From: Gammaproteobacteria bacterium
Lineage (GTDB): Bacteria; Actinomycetota; Acidimicrobiia; Spongiisociales; UBA4744
NCBI GenBank assembly: GCA_011682695.1
Contig: JAACED010000010.1
Coordinates: 1-63,658 of the forward strand
Length of the DNA: 63,658 bases
Direction of reading: 5' to 3'
Both the position numbers and the translations under genes were made by a program. Shown piece by piece: positions 48,204-56,893 of the stretch. The notes under the pieces are model-generated. The model did no database searches and had not been told where the DNA came from. It saw only the letters and a program-made list of their open reading frames with translations. The stretch's first letter is position 1. Each line of letters starts with the position of its first letter.

Positions 48204-48776
48204 ATGCCGAGCATCCGCAAGATCGCCACTTTCATAGAGGACGGCCTCACAGAGGCGGGCATTCCTGTCGACCCGCTGTACCGCAAGGTGGCCGTCGCCG
48301 CCGTCATCGAGAACCCCTACGCCGGACGGTTCTCCGAGGACCTCGGCGAGATCATCGACTTCAGCGTCGGCCTCGGCGATCTCCTCGCCAACCGTCTCGT
48401 CGAGGCGATGGGTGAGCAGGTCAATGGTTATGGCAAGGCGAGCATCGTCGGTATGAAAGGCGAGGTCGAGCACGGCCACGCCTTCCTGACCACCCCGATG
48501 GCCAATCGCTTCCGGGAAGCCGTCGGCGGCGGCAGGGCCTGGATCTCGTCGACCGGCAAGCGGGGCGCCCTCGGGACGATCATCGATGTGCCTCTCGCCC
48601 ACAAGGATGCTCTGAAGGTCCGCTCGTTCTACGACACGATGACCGTGAGCGTCCCCGATGCCCCCGAGCCCGACGAGGTGGTCGTCATCATCGCAGGCGT
48701 GAACCGGGGTCGGCCCAACTTTCGACTCGGGGGCCTGTTACTCGAAGACATGATCGGCGAGGACGGCCTCCACTAG
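48204..48776 (+). CDS. PF06684 'amino acid synthesis' family protein
   Basis: 190 residues from ATG at 48204 (GAGAGGA upstream); the frame is open farther upstream but that part crosses the promoter and does not look coding. The protein matches PF06684 throughout: RKIATFIEDGLTEAGIPVD, AAVIENPYAGRF, GYGKASIVGMKGEVEHGHAF, AVGGGRAWISSTGKRG, IDVPLAHKDAL and VRSFYDTMTVSVPDAP. The function of this family is unknown despite the name; some members have been crystallised as oligomers. It is divergent from block IV and followed 62 nt later by the semialdehyde dehydrogenase gene, so it probably belongs to the same pathway. Confidence 0.9.
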   Translation: MPSIRKIATFIEDGLTEAGIPVDPLYRKVAVAAVIENPYAGRFSEDLGEIIDFSVGLGDLLANRLVEAMGEQVNGYGKASIVGMKGEVEHGHAFLTTPMANRFREAVGGGRAWISSTGKRGALGTIIDVPLAHKDALKVRSFYDTMTVSVPDAPEPDEVVVIIAGVNRGRPNFRLGGLLLEDMIGEDGLH

Positions 48777-48838
48777 CGACACGAGTTTCCGAGGACGACA
48801 CACCACCCGCCGCTGCGGGGAGAAGGAGGACAGACAAG

Positions 48839-50311
48839 ATGACGCTGCTACCGGAGCCACAAGCGGAGTACGGCACGCTCAAGAACTACGTCGGCGGGGA
48901 GTGGAAGGAGTCCACAGGCTCTCTCCGGGACGTGGTCAACCCCGCGACGGGGAACGTCATCGCCCGTGTGCCGGACTCGACCCCGAAGGAGGTCGCCGAG
49001 GCCGTGGCGATCGCAAAGGAAGCCTTCCAGGAGTGGAAGCACACCTCGGTAGTCAAGCGGACTCGCCCGTTCTTCCACCTCAAGTGCCTGCTCGAGGAGC
49101 ACAAGGAGGATCTGGCGCGCTCCCTGGTCCAGGAGATGGGCAAGACCATCAAGGACGCCCGCGCCGAAATGCTGCGGGCCATCGAAGAGATCGAAGCCGC
49201 CTGCGCGATCCCGACGACTACCAGGGGCTACCACCAGGAGAACATCGGCCCGGATCTCAATCTCAGGGTCACCTACATCCCTCGTGGCGTGTTCTTCATG
49301 GTCCCGTCGTTCAACTTCCCGGCGATGGTCCCCCTCGAGTACCTGCCGTATGCCGTGGCAGCCGGCTGCACGTACATCAACAAGCCATCGTCGCGGGTTC
49401 CGATCACCCAGGCACGCATCTTCGAGTTGATCGACCAGTGCGGTTTCCCTCCGGGTGTGATCAACCTGGTCCACGGAGGAGCAAACGTGGTGAATGCCCT
49501 CATGGAGCATCCCGACACCGAGGGCTTCTCCTTCGTCGGATCCACCCGGGTCGGCGCGGCCCTCTACGCGAAGGCGGCGTCGCTGGGAAAGCGGGGACAG
49601 GCGGCGACCGAGGCCAAGAACCACTTCGTGGTCATGCCCGACGCCGATCTCGACACCGTGGTGAACGCTGCGCTGGCCTCGTTCTTCGGAGCAGGGGGTC
49701 AGCGCTGTCTTGCTGGATCGGTGCTCGTGCCCGTGGGCGAGATCTACGAGCCGCTCCGCGATCGATTCGTGGAGGCGGCGTCGCAGTGGAAGCTGGGGTA
49801 CGGGCTCGACGAGACCGTGAACCTGGGCCCCGTCGTGACACATCGCGATCGCGACCGGATCAACGGCATGATCGACACTGCCGTCGCCGAAGGTGCCGCT
49901 CCTCTGCTCGATGGACGCAATCCTGACGTTCCGGACTGGCAGAACGGCGCCTTCGTGGGTCCGACGATTCTCGACGGTGTCACCCCCGACATGAAGATCG
50001 CCCAGGATGAGGTGTTCGGCCCGGTCGCGGCGATCAGCGCCGTGGACAGCCTCGACGAGGCGATCACGCTGATCGAGCGCAGCCGCTTCGGACACTCGGC
50101 GATGCTCTTCACCACGAGTGGCCCGGCGGCCCGGTCGTTCGAGTCACGGGTGCCGGTCGGCAACATCGGCATCAACGTCGGCGTGCCGGCGACCCAGGCG
50201 TGGGCGACGCTCGGCGGCCTCAAGGAATCCGGGTATGGAGCCGTGCACGGTCGGGGCGAGTCCTACCTGTTCTTCACCGACCGCAAGATCGTCGCCGAAC
50301 GCTGGGCCTGA
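48839..50311 (+). CDS. mmsA: Methylmalonate-semialdehyde dehydrogenase (CoA-acylating)
   Basis: 490 residues, usual length for MmsA/IolA. Diagnostic features: N159 (VPSFNFPAMVP), C290 in FGAGGQRCLAGS, KNHFVVMPDADLD, and PTILDGVTPDMKIAQDEVFG. This branch converts (methyl)malonate semialdehyde to propionyl- or acetyl-CoA, as in valine, inositol, beta-alanine and reductive pyrimidine degradation. AGAAGGAGGACAG precedes the ATG. In this setting it is well placed to use malonate-type semialdehydes made by the class III aminotransferases, which would link block IV to block III. Confidence 0.95.
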   Translation: MTLLPEPQAEYGTLKNYVGGEWKESTGSLRDVVNPATGNVIARVPDSTPKEVAEAVAIAKEAFQEWKHTSVVKRTRPFFHLKCLLEEHKEDLARSLVQEMGKTIKDARAEMLRAIEEIEAACAIPTTTRGYHQENIGPDLNLRVTYIPRGVFFMVPSFNFPAMVPLEYLPYAVAAGCTYINKPSSRVPITQARIFELIDQCGFPPGVINLVHGGANVVNALMEHPDTEGFSFVGSTRVGAALYAKAASLGKRGQAATEAKNHFVVMPDADLDTVVNAALASFFGAGGQRCLAGSVLVPVGEIYEPLRDRFVEAASQWKLGYGLDETVNLGPVVTHRDRDRINGMIDTAVAEGAAPLLDGRNPDVPDWQNGAFVGPTILDGVTPDMKIAQDEVFGPVAAISAVDSLDEAITLIERSRFGHSAMLFTTSGPAARSFESRVPVGNIGINVGVPATQAWATLGGLKESGYGAVHGRGESYLFFTDRKIVAERWA

Positions 50312-50336
50312 CCCTGTCCCGCAGGCAGGAACCCAC

Positions 50337-50369
50337 GGCCTGCTCCCGATTCCTCGGGGGGAGCAGGCC
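50337..50369 (+). terminator. Stem-loop terminator after mmsA
   Basis: GGCCTGCTCCC (50337-50347), 11-nt loop, GGGAGCAGGCC (50359-50369), 25 nt past the mmsA stop. No T-run follows, so it is a terminator of the U-less kind or an mRNA 3'-end stabiliser. Confidence 0.6.
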
Positions 50370-50692
50370 CCTGTGTCGATGTGCGCCGGATCTTGCGTCC
50401 GGAGCGAGTCGCCCTGATGGGCAAATCCGTCGAAGGTCGTCCCGGCTCCGCGTAGACGGCCGCTCCGGTGCCCAAACACGTGAAAGGCGGTTTGGGATCG
50501 TGCCGGCGAGCAGGCCGGCAACGACCTCGTCGAGATCGTTCCTCACGACCTGCGACACGGATGCACGTCGATGAGGAGAGCGGAATGGATGCGATGGACC
50601 GCCTCGCGAGACCTGTCAAATCGCGGGACCCTGTCAAGTCGCGGGACCCTGATTCGTCCCAGGCGGAGTCGTCGACCTACCCCAGAACGGCT
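50370..50692. other. Non-coding stretch with an 18-nt direct repeat
   Basis: No convincing gene. It contains two adjacent 18-nt copies, CCTGTCAARTCGCGGGAC at 50612-50629 and 50630-50647, followed by a third partial CCTGATTCGT. The motif looks like a fragment of a mobile-element end, but no transposase frame or inverted partner is visible. Confidence 0.4.
50612..50647. repeat. Two tandem 18-nt direct repeats
   Basis: The copies differ by a single A/G. There are only two full units and no spacer, so this is not a CRISPR array. Confidence 0.8.
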
Positions 50693-50717
50693 GAAACCCC
50701 CGCTGAGCAGGGGTTTC
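50693..50717 (-). terminator. Terminator of the tRNA-Asn transcript
   Basis: GAAACCCC (50693-50700), 9-nt loop, GGGGTTTC (50710-50717). Read on the minus strand it lies 6 nt past the tRNA 3' end and its 3' arm ends in TTT. The A/T-rich arms make it usable from both sides. Confidence 0.7.
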
Positions 50718-50722
50718 GCAAG

Positions 50723-50795
50723 CTCCGGGGGTGAGACTCGAACTCACAACCTGCGGATTAACAGTCCGTTGCTCTGCCGATTGAGCTACCCCGGA
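50723..50795 (-). tRNA. tRNA-Asn (anticodon GTT)
   Basis: 73 nt on the minus strand. Acceptor TCCGGGG (50795-50789) pairs with CCCCGGA near the 3' end, discriminator G at 50723. The D arm is AGCTCAATCGGCAGAGCA, the anticodon loop CTGTTAATC (anticodon GTT at 50762-50760), and the T arm GTGAGTTCGAGTCTCAC. CCA is not encoded. Its 3' end faces the catabolic region. Confidence 0.97.
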
Positions 50796-50817
50796 TCGGA
50801 GAGGGATGGTACCACCG

Positions 50818-50823
50818 TAGAAT
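50818..50823 (+). promoter_or_regulatory. Candidate -10 box for the 50849 gene
   Basis: TAGAAT, 25 nt before the ATG, with GAAGGGAGCAACG as ribosome-binding site. No clear -35. Confidence 0.4.
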
Positions 50824-50848
50824 TGGGTCCCGTACGAAGGGAGCAACG

Positions 50849-51061
50849 ATGAGGTTTCGACTTGGCTTGGCGCTCGGTTTCGCCCTCGGATACATTCTCG
50901 GCGCCAAGGCCGGCAAGGAACGCTACGAACAGATCGTCAAAGCGTTCCGCGGGCTGACCGAAATCGAGGGTGTTCAGAGCGCGACCGACAAGGTGAAAGA
51001 GACTGTTGGCGAGGGAATGGCAACGGCATCACAACTGATCCGGGATCGCGTCGAGACCTGA
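50849..51061 (+). CDS. Small YtxH-like membrane-associated protein
   Basis: 70 residues. An N-terminal hydrophobic helix (RFRLGLALGFALGYILGAKA) is followed by the charged AGKERYEQI segment typical of YtxH-type proteins (GxxxGYxxGAKAGRERYEQI), then an amphipathic helix with EIEGVQSATDKVKETVGEG. The role is unknown; in other bacteria such proteins are general-stress or envelope-associated. It begins 53 nt from the tRNA-Asn 5' end and is convergent with rpoD. Confidence 0.85.
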   Translation: MRFRLGLALGFALGYILGAKAGKERYEQIVKAFRGLTEIEGVQSATDKVKETVGEGMATASQLIRDRVET

Positions 51062-51074
51062 CCGATCCCCCGGC

Positions 51075-52208
51075 TCAGTCGTCGCCGAGGAATCCTTCGA
51101 GCCGCTTCGACCGGGCCGGATGCCGCAGTTTCGCCAAGGCTTTCGTTTCGAGCTGGCGAATCCGCTCCCTGGTCACGCTGAAGTGCTTCCCGACCTCTTC
51201 GAGCGTACGCACTCGCCCGTCCTCGAGTCCGAACCGCATCACGATGACCTGTCGTTCCCGCTCGTTGAGCTCTTCGAGAGCGTGTGCGACGTACTCCTGA
51301 AGCAGCTTGAAGGCCGCCGCCTCGACCGGAACGTCGGCTTCGGGATCCTGTACAAAATCACCCAGGGTGGAATCGTCCTCCTCCCCGAGCGGCGTCTCGA
51401 GTGACACGGGATCCTGAGCGATGCGACGAAGCTCAGAAACTCTGTCCGGGTCCACCTCGAGTTCGGCTGCAATCTCTGCAATCGTCGGCTCTCGGCCGAG
51501 TTCCTGCAAGAGACGCCGTTGCGCGTACGCGAGCTTGTTGATCGTCTCCACCATGTGCACCGGCACTCTGATTGTGCGCCCCTGGTCGGCAAGAGCCCGC
51601 GTCACCGACTGTCGGATCCACCAAGTTGCATACGTCGAGAACTTGAAGCCCTTGCGATAGTCGAATTTCTCCACTGCACGCATGAGGCCGAGATTCCCTT
51701 CCTGGATCAAGTCCAGCAGCGGCATGCCGCGTCCCACGTACCGCTTGGCGATGGACACCACCAGCCGGAGGTTCGCCTCCACGAGCCGCTGCTGAGCGGA
51801 ATCACCTCGGCGTCGGTCCCGCTCGAGAATCGCACGATCTTCGGTGCTGAGCGACAAACTCTCGCTCTCGAGCTGCTCTGCGGCACGTCGCCCCGCCTCG
51901 AGCAGCATTGCCAGTTCGACCTCCTGCTGCGGGGTGAGTAACGCAACCCGCCCGATCTCCCTCAGATACATTCGCACGGGATCGGAGACCGCCATCAGGT
52001 CATCCTCGACGACGCGAATGTCCAGAACATCCTCGCTGTCCTCCTCGATGCGTACATCTCGGTTCCTCAGCCGATCAGACACATAGTCAAATGCTTCGAC
52101 AGGCGCCTTCAGGTCTTCGAGTTCCTGCTGAATCTCACCCACGGTCACGAACCCACGCTGGCGGGCACGTTGGACAAGGATCTCGATCAGGTCATGGAAG
52201 GATTCCAA
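51075..52208 (-). CDS. rpoD: Primary RNA polymerase sigma factor (RpoD/SigA)
   Basis: 377 residues. Region 1.2 ([17 protein letters not shown]), region 2 core-binding and -10 recognition helices ([50 protein letters not shown]), region 3, and the region 4.2 helix-turn-helix ([20 protein letters not shown]). The N-terminal region 1.1 is short (about 70 residues), as in many compact actinobacterial sigma factors. The start is TTG at 52208, with AGAGGA in front and the dnaG stop directly adjacent. It directs housekeeping transcription; the dnaG-rpoD order is the conserved macromolecular-synthesis arrangement. Confidence 0.96.
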   Translation of the reverse strand: MESFHDLIEILVQRARQRGFVTVGEIQQELEDLKAPVEAFDYVSDRLRNRDVRIEEDSEDVLDIRVVEDDLMAVSDPVRMYLREIGRVALLTPQQEVELAMLLEAGRRAAEQLESESLSLSTEDRAILERDRRRGDSAQQRLVEANLRLVVSIAKRYVGRGMPLLDLIQEGNLGLMRAVEKFDYRKGFKFSTYATWWIRQSVTRALADQGRTIRVPVHMVETINKLAYAQRRLLQELGREPTIAEIAAELEVDPDRVSELRRIAQDPVSLETPLGEEDDSTLGDFVQDPEADVPVEAAAFKLLQEYVAHALEELNERERQVIVMRFGLEDGRVRTLEEVGKHFSVTRERIRQLETKALAKLRHPARSKRLEGFLGDD

Positions 52209-53972
52209 CTAGTTCCTCTTTCCCATCTCGCGCTTCCTACGCTCCAAACCTATCAACTCACCGAACAACGTGGAATGGGCCTGTGGCTCCGATCCCGGAT
52301 CAATCTGCTCCAGCCGGCGGCGAATCTCCGTCACCTGAACGTCGATCCGGGCAATCTCCAGCCTTCGGACGAGCGCCGCGGGATCCTCCAGCGGCTGCTC
52401 GTCGACGATCAATGATCGAATCATCTGGCCGATCCGATCGTTTCGTTCGCCGACCACACTGCCCAATTCGGGGCGCATGCCGGGAGGTAGCCCGGCCAGC
52501 GCGCTTTGGAGCAGATCGTACGCTTCGCGATGATCCTCCCCATCGAAGAGGTCCCGGTCGATCTCGAGTCCTTCGAGTCCCGGATCGTTGACTGCAAGAG
52601 CTCGAAGAAGTTGACGCTCCGCCTTTTCGATTCCAGACCGGCGAGCGGGCGGGCGCTCCGTCACCGGTTCGCTCCGTCCACCACCGTATGCCTTCTCAAC
52701 GGCGGAGAGAACCGGCGCGAACTCGGAGCCAACCTTCCTGGCAAGAAAACGGGCGTACTCGCGACGCACGAGCGAGTCGGGCTGTCGGGCGAGCAGGCCC
52801 ACGATCGATCGGATCGCCCGTGCCCGTGCTTCCGGTTCGTCCAAGTTGTACTCGAGCAGTTCCCGTTCGATCCGAAACTGCAGCAGAGGCTGGGACTGCT
52901 CGATCGCCTCCCGCAGCTCGTCGACTCGCCCGCCTTGCACCATGTCGGCGGGATCTTCTCCCTCGGGCATGACCGCGACGCGCACGTCGAGATCCAGCTG
53001 CACGGGAGTGCGCAGCTCGTTTCCGCGGATCGCTGCTCCGGCTCCCGCCTGATCGGCATCGAACGCGAGAACCACACGGTCGGCAAAGCGGCGCAACACG
53101 TCGAAGTGATCCTCGCCAAGCGCGGTGCCACACGTTGCCACGGCCTGAGAGATACCGGCCTGATGCATGCCGATCACATCGGTGTATCCCTCGACGACCA
53201 CCGAGAACCCGGAACGGCTGATGTCCCCCTTCGCCCAGTTGAGGCCGTAGAGCAGCCTCGCCTTCTGATAGATCCGGGTCTCAGGGCTGTTCAGGTACTT
53301 GGGTCCTGTGCCTTCGAGAAGGCGGGCTCCGAATCCGACCGGATCACCGCGAAGATCAAAGATCGGGAACATCACCCGGTTCCGAAACCAGTCCCTCAGC
53401 CGTCCCTGGCTGGTCCGGGCTGCGAGGCCTGCGCCCACCATCATCTTCTCCGACACCTTGTGCTCGCGCAGGTGATCGATGAGAGCGCTCCACTGCTCCG
53501 GCGCATAGCCGATCTGGAACCGATCGATCACGTCACCGTCATACCCGCGACCGCGAAGGTAGGCACGCGCATGGCCTGCGTCGACACCGCTACGCAGACG
53601 CTCGTTGTAGAACGAAACGGCAAGCCGAACTGCTTCGACCAGGGCCTCCCTCTCCCCCTTTCGACGGGCGGCCTGTGGATCACGATGCAGTGTGATACCC
53701 GCCTGTGCAGCCAGGTACTCGACTGCCTCACTGAAATCGAGACCCTGTGTTTCCTGCACGAACCGAAAGATGTCTCCGCCGGCGCCGCAGCCAAAACAAT
53801 GGTAAAGACCTTGAGCGATGTCGATGGACAATGATGGCGTCTTCTCCTGGTGGAACGGACAGATGGCCTTGTAGCTGCGGCCCGTTCTCTTGACGGTGGT
53901 AACGGCTTCAAGCAGATCCACGATATTGACTGCAGATCTGACACGCTCGATGTCGGTACGCTGAAAGGCCAT
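52209..53972 (-). CDS. dnaG: DNA primase
   Basis: 587 residues from ATG at 53972, the usual MAFQRTDIERVRSAVNIVDL start; the frame is open upstream but across the promoter. Zinc-binding CHC2 domain: C38, H41, C59 and C62 (CPFHQEK and YHCFGCGAGGD). The catalytic core has EGYTDVIGMHQAG and the TOPRIM strand LAFDADQAG; the C-terminal helicase-interaction domain is the last 150 residues. It makes RNA primers for replication. The stop codon touches the rpoD start, so the two are co-transcribed. The promoter is leaderless. Confidence 0.97.
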   Translation of the reverse strand: MAFQRTDIERVRSAVNIVDLLEAVTTVKRTGRSYKAICPFHQEKTPSLSIDIAQGLYHCFGCGAGGDIFRFVQETQGLDFSEAVEYLAAQAGITLHRDPQAARRKGEREALVEAVRLAVSFYNERLRSGVDAGHARAYLRGRGYDGDVIDRFQIGYAPEQWSALIDHLREHKVSEKMMVGAGLAARTSQGRLRDWFRNRVMFPIFDLRGDPVGFGARLLEGTGPKYLNSPETRIYQKARLLYGLNWAKGDISRSGFSVVVEGYTDVIGMHQAGISQAVATCGTALGEDHFDVLRRFADRVVLAFDADQAGAGAAIRGNELRTPVQLDLDVRVAVMPEGEDPADMVQGGRVDELREAIEQSQPLLQFRIERELLEYNLDEPEARARAIRSIVGLLARQPDSLVRREYARFLARKVGSEFAPVLSAVEKAYGGGRSEPVTERPPARRSGIEKAERQLLRALAVNDPGLEGLEIDRDLFDGEDHREAYDLLQSALAGLPPGMRPELGSVVGERNDRIGQMIRSLIVDEQPLEDPAALVRRLEIARIDVQVTEIRRRLEQIDPGSEPQAHSTLFGELIGLERRKREMGKRN

Positions 53973-53979
53973 CACGGCG

Positions 53980-53985
53980 AGTGTA
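53980..53985 (-). promoter_or_regulatory. Leaderless -10 box of dnaG-rpoD
   Basis: TACACT on the minus strand, followed by 7 nt (CGCCGTG) and then the dnaG ATG at 53972. This spacing puts the transcription start at or next to the ATG, and no ribosome-binding site is present. Confidence 0.6.
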
Positions 53986-54032
53986 AACCGGTACCGTGCC
54001 GGCGGGAACGGCGACGAACGCCCTCGACTCCG

Positions 54033-54038
54033 TACAAT
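54033..54038 (+). promoter_or_regulatory. Leaderless -10 box of the glycosyltransferase gene
   Basis: TACAAT followed by 7 nt (CACCCGT) and ATG at 54046. It is divergent from the dnaG promoter, the two -10 boxes being 47 nt apart. Confidence 0.6.
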
Positions 54039-54045
54039 CACCCGT

Positions 54046-55449
54046 ATGCATATTGCTTTCATCAACCCACAAGGGAATTTCGATCCTCAGGATCGATACT
54101 GGACCCAGCACCCCGACTTCGGTGGCCAGTTGGTGTACGTCAAACAGGTGGCGAACGCACTCACTGCACAAGGGCATGACGTCGACATCCTCACTCGACG
54201 CATCGTCGATCCCCGGTGGCCCGGCTTCGAAGCCGAGCAGGACGCCTACCCCGATGGCGCCCGAATCGTGCGACTCCACGCAGGACCGAACGACCGGTTC
54301 GTGTGCAAGGAGGACCTCTGGCCTCTGCTCGGCTCGGACTGGGTGCCCAACATCCTCGCCTTCTATGGAGCGGATCTCCCCGACGTATTCACGGCGCACT
54401 ATGGCGACGGCGGAATCAGCGCCGCACTCGTCCGATCGAGAACCGGGATTCCGTACACGTTCACGGCACATTCGCTCGGCGCACAGAAGCGCGACGGCCT
54501 CCTCGCCGCCGGGGAATCCATCGACGAAGCCCACTATCACTTCGAGCGACGCCTCGAGGCCGAACGCGTCGCCATGAACCACGCCGGCATCGTGATCACG
54601 TCGACGAACCAAGAACGATCTGTCCAATACGGTCATCCCGCCTACGAAGAGGCCATCGACCCGAGCGACGACCGGCGTTTCGCCGTCGTACCGCCAGGGG
54701 TAGACCAATCTGTGTTCTCCCCGGGGGTCGCCGACGAAACTACCTCTCGACAGATTCGTGCTTTCCTGGAAAGAGATCTGGAAGCCTCTCGGATCGGACT
54801 CCCTGCCGTGGTGTCGTCGAGCAGGCTCGATCCGAAGAAGAATCATCGCGTCCTCATCGATGCTTTCGGCCACAATCAGGAGCTGCGATCTCGTGCGAAT
54901 CTGGTGCTCATCACGGGGGCGATCAGAGATCCGCTGCGTGACGACGGTTCCGCCTCGCCGGCCGAGAAGCTCGTCCTCGCCGATTTGCGCGATGCGATCG
55001 CCTCCTACGGCCTGGGCGGAATCCTCTCGGGTTTCGCCATCAGCGGCCAACGCTTTCTCGCCGACGCGTACCGGTTCTTCGCCGCCCGAACATCCGTCTT
55101 TGCTCTCACAGCGCTGTACGAGCCGTTCGGACTCGCGCCCCTCGAGGCTGCTTCGACCGGCCTCCCTGCCGTGGTGACTCGTAACGGGGGCCCCACCGAA
55201 GTTTTTCACGACGAACATGGGGAGTATGGGATCTTGGTCGACCCGTCCGATCCCGACGACGTCGCCGACGGCCTCCTCAGGGCACTCGATCAATGGCATC
55301 ACTTTGCCGAAGCAGGCCGGCGTCGCGTGCTCGAGCGGTACACGTGGGACCGCACGGCGCAGGGGTACGTCGCCGCGATTCGGCGGGCCCTCACGCATCC
55401 GTCCCATCCCACGGAGCCCATTCCGGCGTGGTGCTCTCTCAGGAGCTGA
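54046..55449 (+). CDS. GT4 glycosyltransferase, sucrose-phosphate-synthase/mannosylfructose-phosphate-synthase-like
   Basis: 467 residues. The start HIAFINPQGNFDPQDRYWTQ and the following HPDFGGQLVYVKQVANAL are the nucleotide-sugar/acceptor loop typical of sucrose-phosphate synthase and related enzymes. Donor-site residues: SSRLDPKKNH and the E-x7-E motif, here EPFGLAPLEAASTGLP. It would move glucose or mannose from a nucleotide sugar to fructose-6-phosphate or a similar acceptor, giving an osmolyte precursor. No phosphatase partner gene is next to it. Leaderless start. Its end overlaps the convergent membrane-protein gene by 11 nt. Confidence 0.88.
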   Translation: MHIAFINPQGNFDPQDRYWTQHPDFGGQLVYVKQVANALTAQGHDVDILTRRIVDPRWPGFEAEQDAYPDGARIVRLHAGPNDRFVCKEDLWPLLGSDWVPNILAFYGADLPDVFTAHYGDGGISAALVRSRTGIPYTFTAHSLGAQKRDGLLAAGESIDEAHYHFERRLEAERVAMNHAGIVITSTNQERSVQYGHPAYEEAIDPSDDRRFAVVPPGVDQSVFSPGVADETTSRQIRAFLERDLEASRIGLPAVVSSSRLDPKKNHRVLIDAFGHNQELRSRANLVLITGAIRDPLRDDGSASPAEKLVLADLRDAIASYGLGGILSGFAISGQRFLADAYRFFAARTSVFALTALYEPFGLAPLEAASTGLPAVVTRNGGPTEVFHDEHGEYGILVDPSDPDDVADGLLRALDQWHHFAEAGRRRVLERYTWDRTAQGYVAAIRRALTHPSHPTEPIPAWCSLRS

Positions 55450-55963
55450 CGATCCTGCGCTTCCGCTCGGAGAACAGGTCCGCCACGCCGACGGCGAACA
55501 GCGGAAGGAGTGGCCCCGCGACCAAACCCGCCTCGGTGACAGTTCTCAAGAGTACGAACACGTAGGCCGTCACGACTCCGACGGAGATCCAACGCCCGAG
55601 ACGCGAGTGCCGCTCTGGATCAAACCGCAGCGCGATGACGGCCCCCGCCCCGTACCCGGCCACCATTCCGGTGACCACATCACGGGCCACGGCCAGCACC
55701 GGAACGGCAACCACGATCGACAGCAGCATCGCGACGACCGTTGCCGCCGCCGGACTTGGATGTTTCGAGCCGAACGCCAATACGAGGAATGCAAAGGGGA
55801 CGGCTGCCAAGCCAAGCGCCAGCAGTCCGCCTGGCTGTATTTGGCCGTCGATCTTGCCGGAGAGGAACGCGAGCAGGACGGCAATCGAGCTTCCGGCGGC
55901 GATCACCGTCGCGAGCGTCAGCGCCAACCACGTGCGCCGAGCTGTGATCGACTCGTCGGCCAA
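55439..55963 (-). CDS. Small integral membrane protein of unknown function
   Basis: 174 residues with about five hydrophobic segments (for example WLALTLATVIAAGSSIAVLL, LLALGLAAVPFAFLVLAFG, AATVVAMLLSIVVAVPVLAV, ISVGVVTAYVFVLL, GLVAGPLLPLFAVGVADLF). No family motif recognised. TTG start at 55963, 3 nt after the sugar permease stop, so it is the last gene of the sugar importer operon. A transport-accessory role is possible but unproven. Confidence 0.75.
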   Translation of the reverse strand: MADESITARRTWLALTLATVIAAGSSIAVLLAFLSGKIDGQIQPGGLLALGLAAVPFAFLVLAFGSKHPSPAAATVVAMLLSIVVAVPVLAVARDVVTGMVAGYGAGAVIALRFDPERHSRLGRWISVGVVTAYVFVLLRTVTEAGLVAGPLLPLFAVGVADLFSERKRRIVSS

Positions 55964-55966
55964 CGA

Positions 55967-56893
55967 TCAGCCTTTGACCGAGCCGGCAGTCAGGCCACGA
56001 ACGAAGTACCGCTGGAGTGAGAAGAACACCGCCAGTGGGAGGACCATCGTGATGAATGCGCCCGAAGTCAGCAAATGCCAGGCTTCCCCGCGGGTGCCGT
56101 TCAATTCGGCCAGCGCCTGGGTGACCACCCGCACGTCGTGAGTGCCACCCAAGAAGACGAGGGCCACCAGGAAATCGTTCCACACCCAGAGGAACTGGAA
56201 GATCGTGAACGACGCCAAGGCAGGCACCGAGAGCGGAATGACCAGCCGCCAGAAGATCGTGAAGTGGCTCGCTCCGTCGATCTTGGCCGACTCGATCGTC
56301 GAAGACGGCAACGAGCCGATGTAGTTCCGCAACAGATAGACCGCGAGCGGAAGCCCGAAGCCGGTATGGGCGAGCCACACCGCCATATAGGTTCCGGTCA
56401 GGTGCAGGTTCGGAAAGATCGTCACCCCCATGAAGTGCCCACCGCGTGAGTACAGGCTGAGAATCGGGATCAGGGTCATCTGCAGCGGAACCACCATCAG
56501 GCCGACGACCGCCACGAACAGCCACTGGCGTCCCTTGAAGTCCATCCAAGCGAACGAGTATGCAGCGAACGCGGCGATCGTGATCGGAATCACCGTCGCT
56601 GGAATGGACACGGCAAGGCTGTTCAGGAAAGCGTTCCCAAAGCCCTCAGAGGCGAGGACGTCCTTGTAGTTCACAAGGGTCCACTGGGCCCCGTCGAACA
56701 AGTGAGGCAAGGCCGTCCACCATCCTGACGTTCGGACCAGATTCGGGTTGCGGAACGAGCTGATGAGCAGCCCGAGGCTCGGAATTACCCACAGCAGAGA
56801 GATGACGATGATCGTCAACTTGCTGGGCATGCCCTGGAAGAGCCGCCGGAAGAACCCGGGCGGGCTTTCGAGGCGGACCGTTGCCGTTGTCAT
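55967..56893 (-). CDS. Carbohydrate ABC transporter permease (MalG-like)
   Basis: 308 residues, six hydrophobic helices, with the EAA coupling loop SSTIESAKIDGASHFTIFWRL. The C-terminus ends RYFVRGLTAGSVKG, the classic ending of MalG/UgpE-type permeases. It takes up an oligosaccharide or alpha-glucoside together with the MalF-like partner. The start overlaps the partner's stop by 4 nt (ATGA). Confidence 0.95.
   Translation of the reverse strand: MTTATVRLESPPGFFRRLFQGMPSKLTIIVISLLWVIPSLGLLISSFRNPNLVRTSGWWTALPHLFDGAQWTLVNYKDVLASEGFGNAFLNSLAVSIPATVIPITIAAFAAYSFAWMDFKGRQWLFVAVVGLMVVPLQMTLIPILSLYSRGGHFMGVTIFPNLHLTGTYMAVWLAHTGFGLPLAVYLLRNYIGSLPSSTIESAKIDGASHFTIFWRLVIPLSVPALASFTIFQFLWVWNDFLVALVFLGGTHDVRVVTQALAELNGTRGEAWHLLTSGAFITMVLPLAVFFSLQRYFVRGLTAGSVKG

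Noticed and set aside
50612-50647. Possible CRISPR array
   Set aside because: Only two adjacent 18-nt units without spacers, and no cas genes.
52506-53834. Long plus-strand open frame opposite dnaG
   Set aside because: It is a complementary-frame shadow in high-GC DNA; dnaG on the other strand has its full set of motifs.
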